From Capilliphycus salinus (GTDB taxonomy: Bacteria > Cyanobacteriota > Cyanobacteriia > Cyanobacteriales > Microcoleaceae), in contig NZ_CP178543.1 of NCBI RefSeq assembly GCF_047276495.1, positions 2,170,001-2,234,000 of the forward strand: DNA of 64,000 nt. The letters are read 5' to 3'. Made by a program: the position numbers and the translations under genes. The notes under the pieces were generated by a model, which did no database searches, was not told the DNA's origin, and saw only the letters and a list, made by a program, of their open reading frames with translations. Position 1 is the stretch's first letter. Each line of letters opens with the position of its first letter. This document shows, piece by piece, positions 29,470-39,348 of this stretch.

Positions 29470-30095
29470 GGACTCTCACGCCGAACAAGCAAGCACAACC
29501 TGCGATCGCACGGTTCCAATACACAGACAAAAAAACCGCACCTGCGATCGCAATTCCTCATCATTAGTGATTTTGCTCACTCAATCCGTCATAATAGGGA
29601 ATAGGGTAAAACAGATCTCAATCTCATCTTTGAGTACCCGAACAATTCACAGGCCGATCAGGGGATGACAGAAACGATACGAAAATCAAGGTGCATCTTC
29701 TGTTGAGAATAGCCCAGTGAGACCAAAAAATCTTCGATCTATCATTAACCTTCCCCATAAAAGTTCCCTGATTTTCCGGTTGTGATCTGAAACCAGACTA
29801 AAGAGTGATCGCGAACCCTAACTTATGGTGATGAAGATTAGTTGAGCGTCTGATGACTATCACTTCTTTGTGATGGGTGTCTCCCTATACTAGCTAATGA
29901 CCATAAAGGAGTGACTCGTCTACTCGGTCTGCCATCCCCCACTCTCGGATCAACTTCTTTTAAGGAAGTCTCAAGTCCGAGAAGCCCCTGGGTTCACTGG
30001 ATGCGCTCACTGACCCTAATGATCGATCGTCCGATCAGAGTGGGAATTCTCAGAGTAGACCTCGCAAAAGTTCCAACCACCAGAGCAATAGAACA
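29470..30095. other. Long intergenic leader upstream of the sigma factor
   Basis: Two HIP1 octamers lie near 29501-29555. A good -10-like TATACT is at 29886-29891, with no well-spaced -35, which fits regulated or stationary-phase cyanobacterial promoters. The plus-strand frame 29911-30099 overlaps the sigma start and does not look coding. Confidence 0.4.
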
Positions 30096-31307
30096 ATGAC
30101 TATGCCAGCCACCAACGTAGATACAGAATTAGACCGTGACTTCGAGGATATGCCTGAACCTTCCGATATCGATCTCTCGATGGAAGAGACAGACAGCCCT
30201 CAACCGACAAAAAACACAAACCGCCGAACAACTGACCTCGTTCGCGTGTATCTGCAAGAAATCGGTCGGGTTCGTCTACTCGGACGGGATGAAGAAGTCG
30301 CCGAAGCTCAAAAAGTTCAACGCTATCAACGTTTAATCCAACTTCGCGATAAAGCAGCCAAGAAAGAAAAAGGTATTCTCGAAACCTTTGTAATGCTCAT
30401 CGCTACTCAAGACCGCCTTGTAGCTCAGTTAGGTCATCGTCCGTCTCTCGAACGCTGGGCAAATGTCTCAGGCGTCCAAGTTTCGGATCTCAAACCTATT
30501 ATAGCCGAAGGAAAGCGTCGTTGGGCAGAATTGGCTAAACTGACCGTCGAAGAACTTGACCAAGTTCAAACCGAAGGTATACAAGCCAAAGATCACATGA
30601 TCAAAGCGAACCTGCGTCTGGTCGTATCCGTCGCCAAAAAATATCAAAATCGCGGTTTAGAATTACTGGACTTAATTCAAGAAGGAACCTTGGGACTCGA
30701 ACGTGCGGTTGAAAAATTTGACCCAACACGCGGATATCGCTTCAGTACCTACTCTTACTGGTGGATTCGTCAGGGAATTACCCGCGCGATCGCCACTCAA
30801 AGCCGCACCATTCGCCTTCCGGTTCACATTACCGAAAAATTAAACAAAATTAAAAAAGCACAGCGTAAAATCTCTCAAGAAAAAGGTCGAATCGCTACCA
30901 TTGACGATATCGCCGCCGAGTTAGAAATGACTCCCGCACAGGTACGGGAAGTTTTGTTAAAAGTTCCCCGTTCCGTTTCCCTCGAAACAAAAGTCGGTAG
31001 CGACAAAGATACAGAACTCGGCGAACTTTTAGAAACAGAAGAAGTTTCTCCCGAAGATAAACTCATGCGAGAATCACTTCATCGCGATTTACAACAACTC
31101 TTAGCTGACCTTAGCGATCGCGAACGGGATGTGATTCTGATGCGCTACGGTTTGGGAAATGGTCACACCTATTCCTTAGCCGAAATTGGTCGGGAATTAG
31201 AACTGTCTCGCGAACGGGTTCGTCAAATTGAAGCCAAAGCTTTACAAAAACTCCGTCAACCCAAGCGTCGCAACCGAGTTCGCGACTACCTCGAATCTCT
31301 CACCTAG
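30096..31307 (+). CDS. sigC: Group 2 sigma-70 factor, SigC type
   Basis: The 403-residue product has region 1.2 (DLVRVYLQEIGRVRLLGRDE), region 2 with the core-binding and -10-recognition helix (DLIQEGTLGLERAVEKFD, STYSYWWIRQGITRAIA), region 3 and region 4.2 (YSLAEIGRELELSRERVRQ). The GRVRLLGRDEEVAEAQKVQ segment and the length near 400 favour SigC over the principal SigA, which lacks the insert after region 1.2. In cyanobacteria SigC acts in stationary phase, heat and carbon responses. A terminator follows directly. Assignment to group 2 is firm, the C subtype somewhat less. Confidence 0.85.
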   Translation: MTMPATNVDTELDRDFEDMPEPSDIDLSMEETDSPQPTKNTNRRTTDLVRVYLQEIGRVRLLGRDEEVAEAQKVQRYQRLIQLRDKAAKKEKGILETFVMLIATQDRLVAQLGHRPSLERWANVSGVQVSDLKPIIAEGKRRWAELAKLTVEELDQVQTEGIQAKDHMIKANLRLVVSVAKKYQNRGLELLDLIQEGTLGLERAVEKFDPTRGYRFSTYSYWWIRQGITRAIATQSRTIRLPVHITEKLNKIKKAQRKISQEKGRIATIDDIAAELEMTPAQVREVLLKVPRSVSLETKVGSDKDTELGELLETEEVSPEDKLMRESLHRDLQQLLADLSDRERDVILMRYGLGNGHTYSLAEIGRELELSRERVRQIEAKALQKLRQPKRRNRVRDYLESLT

Positions 31308-31342
31308 ACCCATAAGGCTCAAGTCTAACGCTTAGACCCCAC

Positions 31343-31373
31343 AAACCCGGTTTCTCAAAGAAGCCGGGTTTTT
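31343..31373 (+). terminator. Rho-independent terminator of the sigma factor gene
   Basis: AACCCGGTTTCT and AGAAGCCGGGTT form a near-perfect 12-bp stem followed by TTT. Confidence 0.8.
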
Positions 31374-31597
31374 AATCGAATCGGTCTAAGATAGAATCTA
31401 ATATCAAATCCCGTTGTATAATCAACGAATAACAGACACCTTCGCAGTACCACCGACAGTGAACAGGTTTCGGTTCAACCACGCTACTCCGAACACCGAA
31501 TAGCCAGAGCATTGACTATTGAGCGGCCGATCATTTATAGTTGAGTTATACAGTTTTTAAAACTATTGCGATTCTAAAATAGTCCCCGAAGAGTCCA

Positions 31598-32017
31598 ATG
31601 ATCGTAGGTACTACAGAAGCAGCCCGTATTTTAGAAATCTCTACTGCTCGACTGCGAGTTCTCCTGAGCGAAGGCCGAGTCAAAGATGCCTATAAGACCG
31701 GGAAAATGTGGCTAATTCCCCTGGTTAACGGCAAACCCATTATTAAGCGAGGCACAAGAGGCCCGGCTCCCCGTTGGCGTAATCCAAGATTGCCCGCGAA
31801 AACCATTGTTCACGTTAACTCTCATAGAATTCGACAAAATCAAAAACAACAGCAACAACTTCCCGTGATTACGGTTAAAAAGGGTAATACTAACGTTTAT
31901 GGACATCAGGTCGAAATACTGGGAGGATGTCGTGTCGTCTATAGTCCTGATAAGCCGCTCAGTTGTGGTGCGAGGGTTTGGATTGAAACCCTAAACAAAG
32001 TCAAGATTATCTGTTAG
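31598..32017 (+). CDS. HTH (excisionase/MerR-like) DNA-binding protein
   Basis: The N-terminal ~45 residues form a winged helix-turn-helix of the excisionase/MerR type (TTEAARILEISTARLRVLLS, then GKMWLIPLVNGKP). The middle is basic (KRGTRGPAPRWRNPRL) and the C-terminal ~45 residues form a separate beta-rich module (VEILGGCRVVYSPDKPL). Its targets are unknown; stand-alone proteins of this design occur in many cyanobacterial genomes. It is a single gene with no clear operon partner. Confidence 0.65.
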   Translation: MIVGTTEAARILEISTARLRVLLSEGRVKDAYKTGKMWLIPLVNGKPIIKRGTRGPAPRWRNPRLPAKTIVHVNSHRIRQNQKQQQQLPVITVKKGNTNVYGHQVEILGGCRVVYSPDKPLSCGARVWIETLNKVKIIC

Positions 32018-32111
32018 TCAAAATCTCCCGATCACCCCACACTTTTATGATGGGTATTCAACCGGACTTGATATAAGCTGTTGTACATTTAAACTGCATT
32101 GAGCGATCGGC

Positions 32112-32156
32112 GGTGTCGGGTGTCGGGTGTCGGGTGTTGGGTGTTGGGTGTCGTGT
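32112..32156. repeat. STRR heptamer array (GTGTCGG)
   Basis: About five head-to-tail copies of GGGTGTC/GGGTGTT occur between the HTH gene and the kinase gene. Confidence 0.8.
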
Positions 32157-32256
32157 AATTTAGATGTGTAACAGCTTAAGATAGAATAAGATAACAACAT
32201 CGCTTCTGGGATTTGTTCGATCGACTTGCATCTAAAATCTTACTATCGAGTTGCCG

Positions 32257-34254
32257 ATGAGCTACTGTCTCAATCCGCATTGTACCCATCCCCAAAACTC
32301 AGACGACAGTAAATTTTGCTTAACCTGTGGTGCAAAACTGCTGCTGAGAGAACGATATCGCGCCATCAAACCCATCGGTTTCGGGGGTTTTGGGAAAACC
32401 TTTTTAGCAATAGATGAAGATAAACCCTCTCGACCCCCTTGTGTCATTAAACAATTTTTTCCCCAAACTCAGGGAAGCCAAAATACTGCTAAAGCTGTAG
32501 AACTTTTTCATCAAGAAGCGGTTCGACTCGATCAACTCGGTAAACATCCTCAAATTCCCGATTTATTGGCACATTTTGAACAGGATAAAAACTTATATTT
32601 AGTTCAAGAATATATCGAAGGAGAAAATCTCGAACAAGAACTTTCCCGGAATGACACCTTTAATGAAGCCAAAATTCGTCAATTGTTAGATGATTTATTA
32701 CCCGTTTTGCAGTTTATCCATACTCATCAAGTCATTCATCGGGATATCAAACCGGCTAATATTATTCGACGCAGCGCTTCACCCACTCATACCAGCAGCA
32801 TCGGCACTTTTCCCGGACAATTAGTATTAGTAGATTTTGGCGCCGCCAAAGTGGTTACAACGACCCAACTTCCCCTGATGGGAACGGTGATCGGGAGTCC
32901 AGAATATATTGCCCCAGAACAAACTCGCGGTCAAGCGGTTTATGCCAGCGATATCTACAGTTTGGGAGTTACTTGCATTCACCTGTTAACTCAAGTTTCT
33001 CCCTTTGATTTATTTGATATTAACGAAGATCGTTGGATTTGGCGAGATTATCTCAAAGGACAACCCTTTAGCGCTCAGTTGGGTCGAGTCCTTGATAAAA
33101 TGTTGATGACTATCCCCAGCCAACGCTATCAAACTCCCGTACAAGTTCTCAACGATCTTCATCCCGACGGTATCCCCGCTAACGTCATGGGAAATATTCA
33201 GCTTCATTCAACTTCTTCTACCGTCTCTCCCAACGTTACCCCCACACGTAAGCCAACTCCATCCCCATCTGTTGCGTCTACACCCAAAACCACTTCCGTA
33301 CAAACTTCGGCGCCTTTATCCCGTCAGACTCCGGTTAAACCTCAACGTGTCACTCCCAAGCAGGCGCCGAGTTGGTCCTGTTTGTACACGTTAAAAGGAC
33401 ATCGCAGCGCCGTAACCTCTCTGGCTTTTAGTTCCACTGAAGATATTCTCGCGAGTGGGAGTCAGGATCAAACCATCGAAATTTGGCAGTTAGAACGGGG
33501 CAAACGCTGGTATACTTTAACAGGTCATACCAATTGGGTGACTTCGATTGCTATCAGTCCCAACGGTGAGATTTTAGCCAGTGGTAGCCGCGATCGCACG
33601 ATAGAAATTTGGGATCTCAAAAAAGGAAAGCGTTGGTATACTCTCACCGGTCATCAAGATGGGGTTGAGGTGGTGGCGTTTAGTCCCAAGGGGGAAGTTT
33701 TAGCCAGTGGGAGTCGCGATCATACTATTGAGATATGGGATATGAAAAAGGGTAAGCGCTGGTACACTTTATCGGGCCATAGCGATCGCATTTACGGTTT
33801 GGCATTTAGTCCCGATGGTCGGATGTTAGCCAGTGGAAGCAAGGATAACACGGTGCGGTTGTGGGATCTGCAAAAAGCCAGGGAGTTGGATAGACTCGAA
33901 GATCATTCCGACTGGGTGAGAAGCGTTGCGTTTCGGTCTGACGGTCAACAGTTGGCAAGTGGTAGCCGAGATGGGATGATTAAGTTATGGCAACCTCAAG
34001 GTCAGCGTTGGACCGTGCAGCGAACGTTGAGGGCCGATCAAAGTGATGTGTTTTCGATCGCCTACAGTCCTAACGGTCAACTGTTAGCCAGTGGAAACCA
34101 ACACGGTATCGATCTTTGGGATGTTCACAACGGAACCTTACTGGAAACGTTAACCGAACATTCCTCTGACATCTTGTTTGTAACGTTTTGTCACAAGGGT
34201 CTCAGGTTGGCAAGCGGCAGTTATGACGGCACCGTTAAGGTTTGGCAGCGGTAG
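32257..34254 (+). CDS. Zinc-ribbon Ser/Thr protein kinase with C-terminal WD40 propeller
   Basis: The ATG at 32257 is preferred over the in-frame TTG at 32251. A Cys4 zinc ribbon (CLNPHCTH...FCLTCG) is followed by a Hanks-type kinase: glycine loop GFGGFGKTFLA, Lys in CVIKQFF, catalytic HRDIKPANI, DFGAAK and PEYIAPEQTRG. A Pro/Thr/Ser linker (~320-375) leads to seven WD40 repeats (GHTNWVTSIAISPNGEILAS and similar) to the C-terminus. There is no membrane segment, so it is cytosolic. This architecture is common in filamentous cyanobacteria; substrates are unknown. All catalytic residues are present. Confidence 0.92.
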   Translation: MSYCLNPHCTHPQNSDDSKFCLTCGAKLLLRERYRAIKPIGFGGFGKTFLAIDEDKPSRPPCVIKQFFPQTQGSQNTAKAVELFHQEAVRLDQLGKHPQIPDLLAHFEQDKNLYLVQEYIEGENLEQELSRNDTFNEAKIRQLLDDLLPVLQFIHTHQVIHRDIKPANIIRRSASPTHTSSIGTFPGQLVLVDFGAAKVVTTTQLPLMGTVIGSPEYIAPEQTRGQAVYASDIYSLGVTCIHLLTQVSPFDLFDINEDRWIWRDYLKGQPFSAQLGRVLDKMLMTIPSQRYQTPVQVLNDLHPDGIPANVMGNIQLHSTSSTVSPNVTPTRKPTPSPSVASTPKTTSVQTSAPLSRQTPVKPQRVTPKQAPSWSCLYTLKGHRSAVTSLAFSSTEDILASGSQDQTIEIWQLERGKRWYTLTGHTNWVTSIAISPNGEILASGSRDRTIEIWDLKKGKRWYTLTGHQDGVEVVAFSPKGEVLASGSRDHTIEIWDMKKGKRWYTLSGHSDRIYGLAFSPDGRMLASGSKDNTVRLWDLQKARELDRLEDHSDWVRSVAFRSDGQQLASGSRDGMIKLWQPQGQRWTVQRTLRADQSDVFSIAYSPNGQLLASGNQHGIDLWDVHNGTLLETLTEHSSDILFVTFCHKGLRLASGSYDGTVKVWQR

Positions 34255-34403
34255 AATAGGCGTTTGAGCCATCCCGTTCGCGATCGCCTCAGATCTCCGC
34301 CCCGAAACCCGTTCAGAAAAATGAGAAATTCAGTTGAGTTTTGTCAAGAAGTGTAATACAATTATTAAATCTTAATAAAAATTTTGAGTTAAACAGTTCA
34401 TAG

Positions 34404-34682
34404 ATGCACAAAGATTATTACGGCTTGATGATTTGTGCGGTTAGCATCCGAAATCGTTGGAAATGGCAGATTGCTTTACCCTACGGCGTGCAGCTTACCT
34501 CAAATGAGGACTATGTGACGGCAGAAAAAGCGCTGAACGGGGGAAAACGTTGGATTGATACCGAAGCAACATTTAACGCGCTCAATAGCTGTATGTCTCA
34601 ATTTTACAGCGCCGGAAAATTAAGCCAAATTGAATACACAAATTTAATCGAATCCCTCAGAGGAATTACCCAGCGCTGCTAG
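34404..34682 (+). CDS. Small conserved-looking hypothetical protein
   Basis: The 92-residue product (MHKDYYGLMICAVSIRNRWK...) is soluble with a beta-rich N-terminus (WQIALPYGVQL) and a helical C-terminus. It begins 150 nt after the kinase gene on the same strand but probably has its own promoter given the AT-rich spacer. No domain is recognised; composition supports a real gene. Confidence 0.55.
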   Translation: MHKDYYGLMICAVSIRNRWKWQIALPYGVQLTSNEDYVTAEKALNGGKRWIDTEATFNALNSCMSQFYSAGKLSQIEYTNLIESLRGITQRC

Positions 34683-34737
34683 ATCAATTTGGCCATCGCA
34701 TTTTACAAGAGAAACCCGGTTCAACCGAACTCCGTAG

Positions 34738-34756
34738 GGGCGTATGGTATACGCCC
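34738..34756. repeat. Palindromic repeat GGGCGTAT-GGT-ATACGCCC
   Basis: It is a perfect 8-bp stem with a three-base loop between converging genes. Similar GTAGGGGCGTA palindromes are scattered in many cyanobacterial genomes. It may act as a transcription stop. Confidence 0.6.
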
Positions 34757-34862
34757 TCTGTTCAAAAAAATTAAAGGGCGAAGGCTGTCTGTTCGTCCTT
34801 CACCCCAAATTTAATTAACTCACTGAAACCTAAATGCTATCAGAACCTTCTAACCTGAAAAA

Positions 34863-36071
34863 TTAGTAGGTTTCAACGTGCCAGCGGTGTTCTTTTTTCA
34901 GTTGCTTCTGGTATTCCATCCAGTCAACACCGAACTTACCGGCGGCGGCGGACATTCCCTCATCAATACCGCCTTCCATACCTTTCAAACCGCAAATGTA
35001 GGTGTGGGTGTTGGGTTTTTGGATCAACTGCCACAACTGATCAGCGTGTTCTTTAATCCGATCTTGGATGTACATCTTACCGCCATCGGGATTTTGCTGT
35101 TCGCGGCTGATGGCGTTAGTCAGGCGGAAGTTTTCGGGGAACTGCTGTTCCAATTCTTCCAACTGTTCTTTATAGAGAATATTCGCCGTGTAAGGAATAC
35201 CAAAGAACAGCCAAGCCAACCCTTTGAACTGATAATCGGGGTTTTGTTCTCTTTCTTTGAACATCCGCCACAGGAAGGCTCTGAACGGCGCAATTCCCGT
35301 ACCGGTTGCCATCATAATGATAGTTGCATCTTCATCATCCGGCAGGAGCATTTCCTTACCAACCGGACCGGTAATGGCAACATCGGCGCCGGGTTCGAGG
35401 TTGCACAAATAGGTCGAACAAACGCCGTAGACGGTTTCATTGGTTTCTGGATGTTGATACTCCAGTTGACGCACACACAGAGAAACAGTCTTGTCGTCGA
35501 GATTGTCTCCGTGACGGGTAGAAGCAATAGAGTAAAGTCTCAGCTTATGAGGTTTGCCATTAGCATCCTCTCCGGGAGGGATAATCCCAATACTTTGACC
35601 TTCGAGGTAATGCAAATCACCACCGGAAAGATCAAAGGTGAGGTGACGAACGGTACCTGTTCCACCCTCTTTTACTAATTCTTCATTAGACAAACATTTG
35701 CCCATAAAGGGGCTTTTAGGTTTGTAGATGTTGACAGGAACTTCGGTTTTAGCCTTAGCTTGCGTCATGGGCTTCTTCTGTTCTCCAGACTGTTGACTCT
35801 GTAGTCCATTTCCTGATGCAGTGCTTTCGGCTGAGGGAGTGCCGTTACAAGGGCGAATATTGACAATCCGACCGCCCATCCGAGAAATGCGACGCATCTC
35901 TTGATTCATTCGTTCGTAGGGCACCGTAATGTATACTCTGCCACTCCGACGAATCGGATAAGTCAGTTTGTCGGAATCGCTTCCCTGACGCATTCCCTCG
36001 ACTTCAAACACAAAGACACGGCTATTAGCGCCTGTCTTCGTTGCTACACCAGATCCACTAGGACTATACAT
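34863..36071 (-). CDS. petH: Ferredoxin-NADP+ reductase with phycobilisome-linker domain
   Basis: FNR passes electrons from ferredoxin to NADP+ at the end of linear photosynthetic transport. Residues ~17-75 are a CpcD-like domain (SRVFVFEVEGMRQG...GGRIVNIRP) that docks the enzyme on phycobilisome rods; a Ser/Gln/Lys linker follows, then the FAD domain (LRLYSIASTRHG) and the NADP domain (MMATGTGIAPFRAFLWRM, ICGLKGMEGGID), ending in the FAD-stacking Tyr (HRWHVETY). Met102 (35766-35768), in KKPMTQAKAKT just before the FAD domain, lies where an internal start gives the free short isoform in Synechocystis. The gene stands alone. Confidence 0.96.
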   Translation of the reverse strand: MYSPSGSGVATKTGANSRVFVFEVEGMRQGSDSDKLTYPIRRSGRVYITVPYERMNQEMRRISRMGGRIVNIRPCNGTPSAESTASGNGLQSQQSGEQKKPMTQAKAKTEVPVNIYKPKSPFMGKCLSNEELVKEGGTGTVRHLTFDLSGGDLHYLEGQSIGIIPPGEDANGKPHKLRLYSIASTRHGDNLDDKTVSLCVRQLEYQHPETNETVYGVCSTYLCNLEPGADVAITGPVGKEMLLPDDEDATIIMMATGTGIAPFRAFLWRMFKEREQNPDYQFKGLAWLFFGIPYTANILYKEQLEELEQQFPENFRLTNAISREQQNPDGGKMYIQDRIKEHADQLWQLIQKPNTHTYICGLKGMEGGIDEGMSAAAGKFGVDWMEYQKQLKKEHRWHVETY

Positions 36072-36253
36072 TGATAAATTTCTCCCTTACAATACCGAGC
36101 GTTTCACCCGCAGAATGTGACCAATAGATCACTTTAAACCATTCTTAAGGTGGTGTTCTTCCACTTAATACCACACCTTCGCCTCAATGAGTGTAACTAC
36201 TCACTCAGACAAGGAGGGCTTTTTTTGTTAGACTTTTTACCATTTTACAGTTT

Positions 36254-36318
36254 AAAGGCAAAAGGCAAGAGGCAATAGGCAAGAGGCAGTTATCAGTTAT
36301 CAGTTATCAGTTATCAGT
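36254..36318. repeat. STRR arrays (AGGCAA-type, then AGTTATC)
   Basis: Five AAGGCAA/GAGGCAA-like units pass directly into four perfect AGTTATC heptamers. Confidence 0.8.
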
Positions 36319-36934
36319 AGCATGATACTGGTCAGGTGTTCACTGTTCACTGTCTCCTGTCTCATTACATAAATTCTCTGTTTTGTCAAGATGTCTTTTT
36401 TGGGCGATCGCTTGGGCTTTGAAAATTCGTGCGTCGGGGTTGCTATTTTTTTGTCAGAATCTTCTGATATTTTACGAGAGAATAGGGGTTTTAGCCTCTA
36501 TTTTGACGTGTGGACACACTAAGCCCTTGGGTGGTGTTTTTTATAGCCTACCAGAACCCCTATATTTTCGTCAACTTTTTGAAAATTTTTCTCACTAAAA
36601 ATTTCGATTTTTGCCGAAAACTTTTGTTTTTTAAAACGAATTAGTTAAGTTGATTAGAAAAACTTATAATTATGGGACAATTGATTGTGGGGTTGAGAGT
36701 TGCAAGTTAATTAACTGAGGAGTTTTTTTAAGCCTAAATTGTCGTGAAGCGGGGCTGAAAAAGCACGTTATAGGTCGGCACAGATTTCCATTATTCTAGA
36801 ATAGGTCAAGTCTGAGGATTTGTCAATCAAAAATCGGGGAAATTTTGGGGAATTTTTTCAGGAAAATTGACGATTTTAGGAATAAAAAAGCGATCGCATT
36901 ATTAGGCAATAGGCGCGAATTGCAATAGGCGAGA

Positions 36935-36969
36935 GGGGAATGGGGAATGGGGAATGGGGAATGGGGAAT
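36935..36969. repeat. STRR heptamer array (GGGGAAT)
   Basis: Five copies of GGGGAAT lie head to tail close to the 3' end of cruG. Confidence 0.85.
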
Positions 36970-37035
36970 TCTGAACACAGCAACTCTTGAACTCCTGACT
37001 TCTGACTCGGTGACTCCCTGTTCCCTGTTCCCTGT

Positions 37036-38265
37036 CTAAACTGGTGACGGGTTCTGAGTGACTGGTGAGTGATCATAGGTTCTTCCTCGCCATTGAGTTG
37101 GCTTGCGGTTGGCGGAAATAAACAGGCGTACCACCGCTAACGGATCAGCCAACGGAGACAGCCAAAATATCCATTTCCCTTTGGCAACAGACAAATCATA
37201 ACTTTGTGCGATCGCCCCACACAACGCAAACCGAACCACAATCCAAAATAAATTTAAACCCAGTAAAATTAACACTAAAGGATTCGATAAGGGCATTACG
37301 CCCGAAAATCCCAGACTCAATAATAAAATCGGTAAAGGCAAACCCTGAACCGCTAACAGTAACGCTAAATCTCCCCAAAGTTGTCCGCGAGAACAAGCAT
37401 CCTTGAGATCGAGCGATCGCCCCCATCCGGACCAAGTATCGCGAAACCCGTCATACATTCGCACTTTGAGCAAATTCGCCCCATCGAGAAACCCAACTTT
37501 AAACCCCGCAGCGGCGATATTACGAGCCAAAGTCACATCATCACAAAAAGAACCGCTGGCGCTGGTGTAGCCATCCATCGCTTCGAGAACCTCACGCCGA
37601 CACAGAAAACATTGACCGTTCGCCATTACCCGTTCGGGACTGGTAGGATTAATATCCGGCGGTCCAAACCGATAAATCAACGTGATCAACAGTGCCGGTT
37701 GTAACCACAATTCTCCCGGATATTTTAAAATAAATCGACAAGATAGGGAAATCAAATCATAATTTTCGGCGATCGCAGTGTTAACGAGAGTTGCAGCCAA
37801 AGCCGGACTCGGTTGAGTATCGGCATCAATCCCCAAAACCCACTCACTTTTCGGGGAACTGTGCAGAAAACCCGTGTGTAAAGCCCAAGGCCGTCCCACC
37901 CAACCCGTCGGCAATGGATCATCGGTGATCAGGCGAAAGCGGGGATCGCGTTGGGCTGCTGTCTCGACCATTTCCCGAGTGCCATCGGTTGAACGACTAT
38001 CGACAACCAAAATCTCCCGCACTTCATAGCTAGCCCGTGTCAAGCCCGATAAACACGGAGAAATGCGTTCGGCTTCGTTTAAAGTCGGAACAACAATACT
38101 GACCGTTCCCAGTAAACCGGGAGTGGGAGGCTGAGGTTGCAGCAAGAAACGGCGGTTAAGAGCCTTAAACAGACGAGAAAGAACAATTAAACTGGCTGGA
38201 ATTTGTACGATTAAAATCAGTAAAATTAAAGCACCGATCCAGACGGGCAAAAAATCATTGGTCAT
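37036..38265 (-). CDS. cruG: Carotenoid 2'-O-glycosyltransferase CruG
   Basis: A GT2-type glycosyltransferase of 409 residues with an N-terminal membrane helix, TVSIVVPTLNEAERISPCL, the DxD in LGIDADTQPS, GQCFLCRREVLEAMDGY and SGSFCDDVTLARNI, and C-terminal membrane helices. In cyanobacteria CruG attaches the sugar to the 2'-hydroxyl of myxol and related carotenoids; it lies beside cruF on the same strand (133 bp apart), the arrangement known for this pathway. The product myxoxanthophyll stabilises membranes and cell wall. Confidence 0.9.
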   Translation of the reverse strand: MTNDFLPVWIGALILLILIVQIPASLIVLSRLFKALNRRFLLQPQPPTPGLLGTVSIVVPTLNEAERISPCLSGLTRASYEVREILVVDSRSTDGTREMVETAAQRDPRFRLITDDPLPTGWVGRPWALHTGFLHSSPKSEWVLGIDADTQPSPALAATLVNTAIAENYDLISLSCRFILKYPGELWLQPALLITLIYRFGPPDINPTSPERVMANGQCFLCRREVLEAMDGYTSASGSFCDDVTLARNIAAAGFKVGFLDGANLLKVRMYDGFRDTWSGWGRSLDLKDACSRGQLWGDLALLLAVQGLPLPILLLSLGFSGVMPLSNPLVLILLGLNLFWIVVRFALCGAIAQSYDLSVAKGKWIFWLSPLADPLAVVRLFISANRKPTQWRGRTYDHSPVTQNPSPV

Positions 38266-38397
38266 TTAAAATTGATGGCGTTCGTTAGCGATCGAGAAGA
38301 TGCTTGAAAATTTACCATAGAAGGGGACAGGCGAATGCGGGACCCTAAATTGATTGCTTGTCCCCTCAATCAGATTAACCCCGTCAGGTGGGGGTGT

Positions 38398-39348
38398 TTA
38401 TTTTGCTAAAATCTCAGCCGGAGTCGCCGGAACTTGTGAGCGGGGCGAGTCTACAGAAACTCGATCGCTAAGTATGTCTTCTACCGTTGCCAGTGTCGGT
38501 GCCGTCCACCAGAAGACAAAGGCAGGAATCACACCCAGCGCTACACTGAGACTGACGGGGAACAAGAATCGCTCATCGAGGGCGCAAACTGTAATTGTGG
38601 CTCCAAAGGTGAAGTTCGTCAAATAAACAATTAGGGGTAAAGTTAATTGACGGCGAGATAACAGCACCGGTACCCGTCTCCACAAGAAAGCGCCAACGCT
38701 CATAAATACCGTAGCGGTTCCCATCCATCCCAGGAGGTTTCGGTAAGGCATTCCAAAAAATTCGCCGACTTCTTGGAATACCCAGAATTTTACCGGAGCT
38801 TGGCTCATTGCCGGATCGAGAACGAGATCCCAAGCGGTTAATAAGATAGCGGCTACGGCTAAAGCCGCCCAGTGACGCAGCCAGCTTGAACCGACAACAA
38901 CTTTTAATCCCGCCCGGCCTAACAGATAGCAAGTGAGTCCCATGTAAAACCAAGACAGGGGAATGGTAAACGGTACTAGGCCCGCAATTTTGTAGCCCAA
39001 GCCACTCAGGTATTGATAGTGACCAAAGGGAAATCCGGTGCTGGTGCCGAGTAGTTCACTTCCCAAAGATAAGAAGATTGCCGGAACCATGAACGTTGCT
39101 GTCGCCCACCAGCCGAGAGTCCGGTAAGCATAGAGGGAAACGGCGATCGCCCCGAAGACGATGTAAGCCACTCCGCCTCCTGCCATACTCCATCCGAAAG
39201 CCGTCTGTCCGATGGGGGGTAGGTTGGCAATGATTTGGGGATTGGGCAGAATGATTAATAGTCCTGCCAAACCAAATAGGGTTGAGATGACGTGGACAGC
39301 CAGAAAAATACGTTCAGCAATTACAAGTTGCTTCATTGAACTCCTCAA
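38398..39348 (-). CDS. cruF: Gamma-carotene 1'-hydroxylase CruF
   Basis: The 316-residue protein has seven or eight membrane helices and the conserved segments SELLGTSTGFPFGHYQYLSG, WDLVLDPAMSQ and EVGEFFGMPYRNLLGW of the CruF/CrtC-like carotenoid hydratase family. It adds water across the terminal double bond of the psi end, the first step of myxol formation, before CruG glycosylates. It is upstream of cruG and probably cotranscribed. Confidence 0.92.
   Translation of the reverse strand: MRSSMKQLVIAERIFLAVHVISTLFGLAGLLIILPNPQIIANLPPIGQTAFGWSMAGGGVAYIVFGAIAVSLYAYRTLGWWATATFMVPAIFLSLGSELLGTSTGFPFGHYQYLSGLGYKIAGLVPFTIPLSWFYMGLTCYLLGRAGLKVVVGSSWLRHWAALAVAAILLTAWDLVLDPAMSQAPVKFWVFQEVGEFFGMPYRNLLGWMGTATVFMSVGAFLWRRVPVLLSRRQLTLPLIVYLTNFTFGATITVCALDERFLFPVSLSVALGVIPAFVFWWTAPTLATVEDILSDRVSVDSPRSQVPATPAEILAK

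Larger units (their letters stand above)
36072..37035. other. Long spacer between petH and cruG, repeat-rich, no gene
   Basis: It holds the petH leader (an inverted GAGT/ACTC near 36190 and a T-run), two repeat arrays described separately, and AT-rich sequence. A plus-strand frame at 36383-36598 has no ribosome binding site and is not protein-like. Confidence 0.5.

Noticed and set aside
29911..30099. 62-codon frame just upstream of sigC
   Set aside because: It overlaps the sigC start and lies in what looks like leader sequence.
34878..35678. 266-codon plus-strand frame opposite petH
   Set aside because: It is the antisense of an unmistakable petH; length comes from codon bias.
36383..36598. 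71-codon plus-strand frame between petH and cruG
   Set aside because: No ribosome binding site, AT-rich, and no protein-like pattern.
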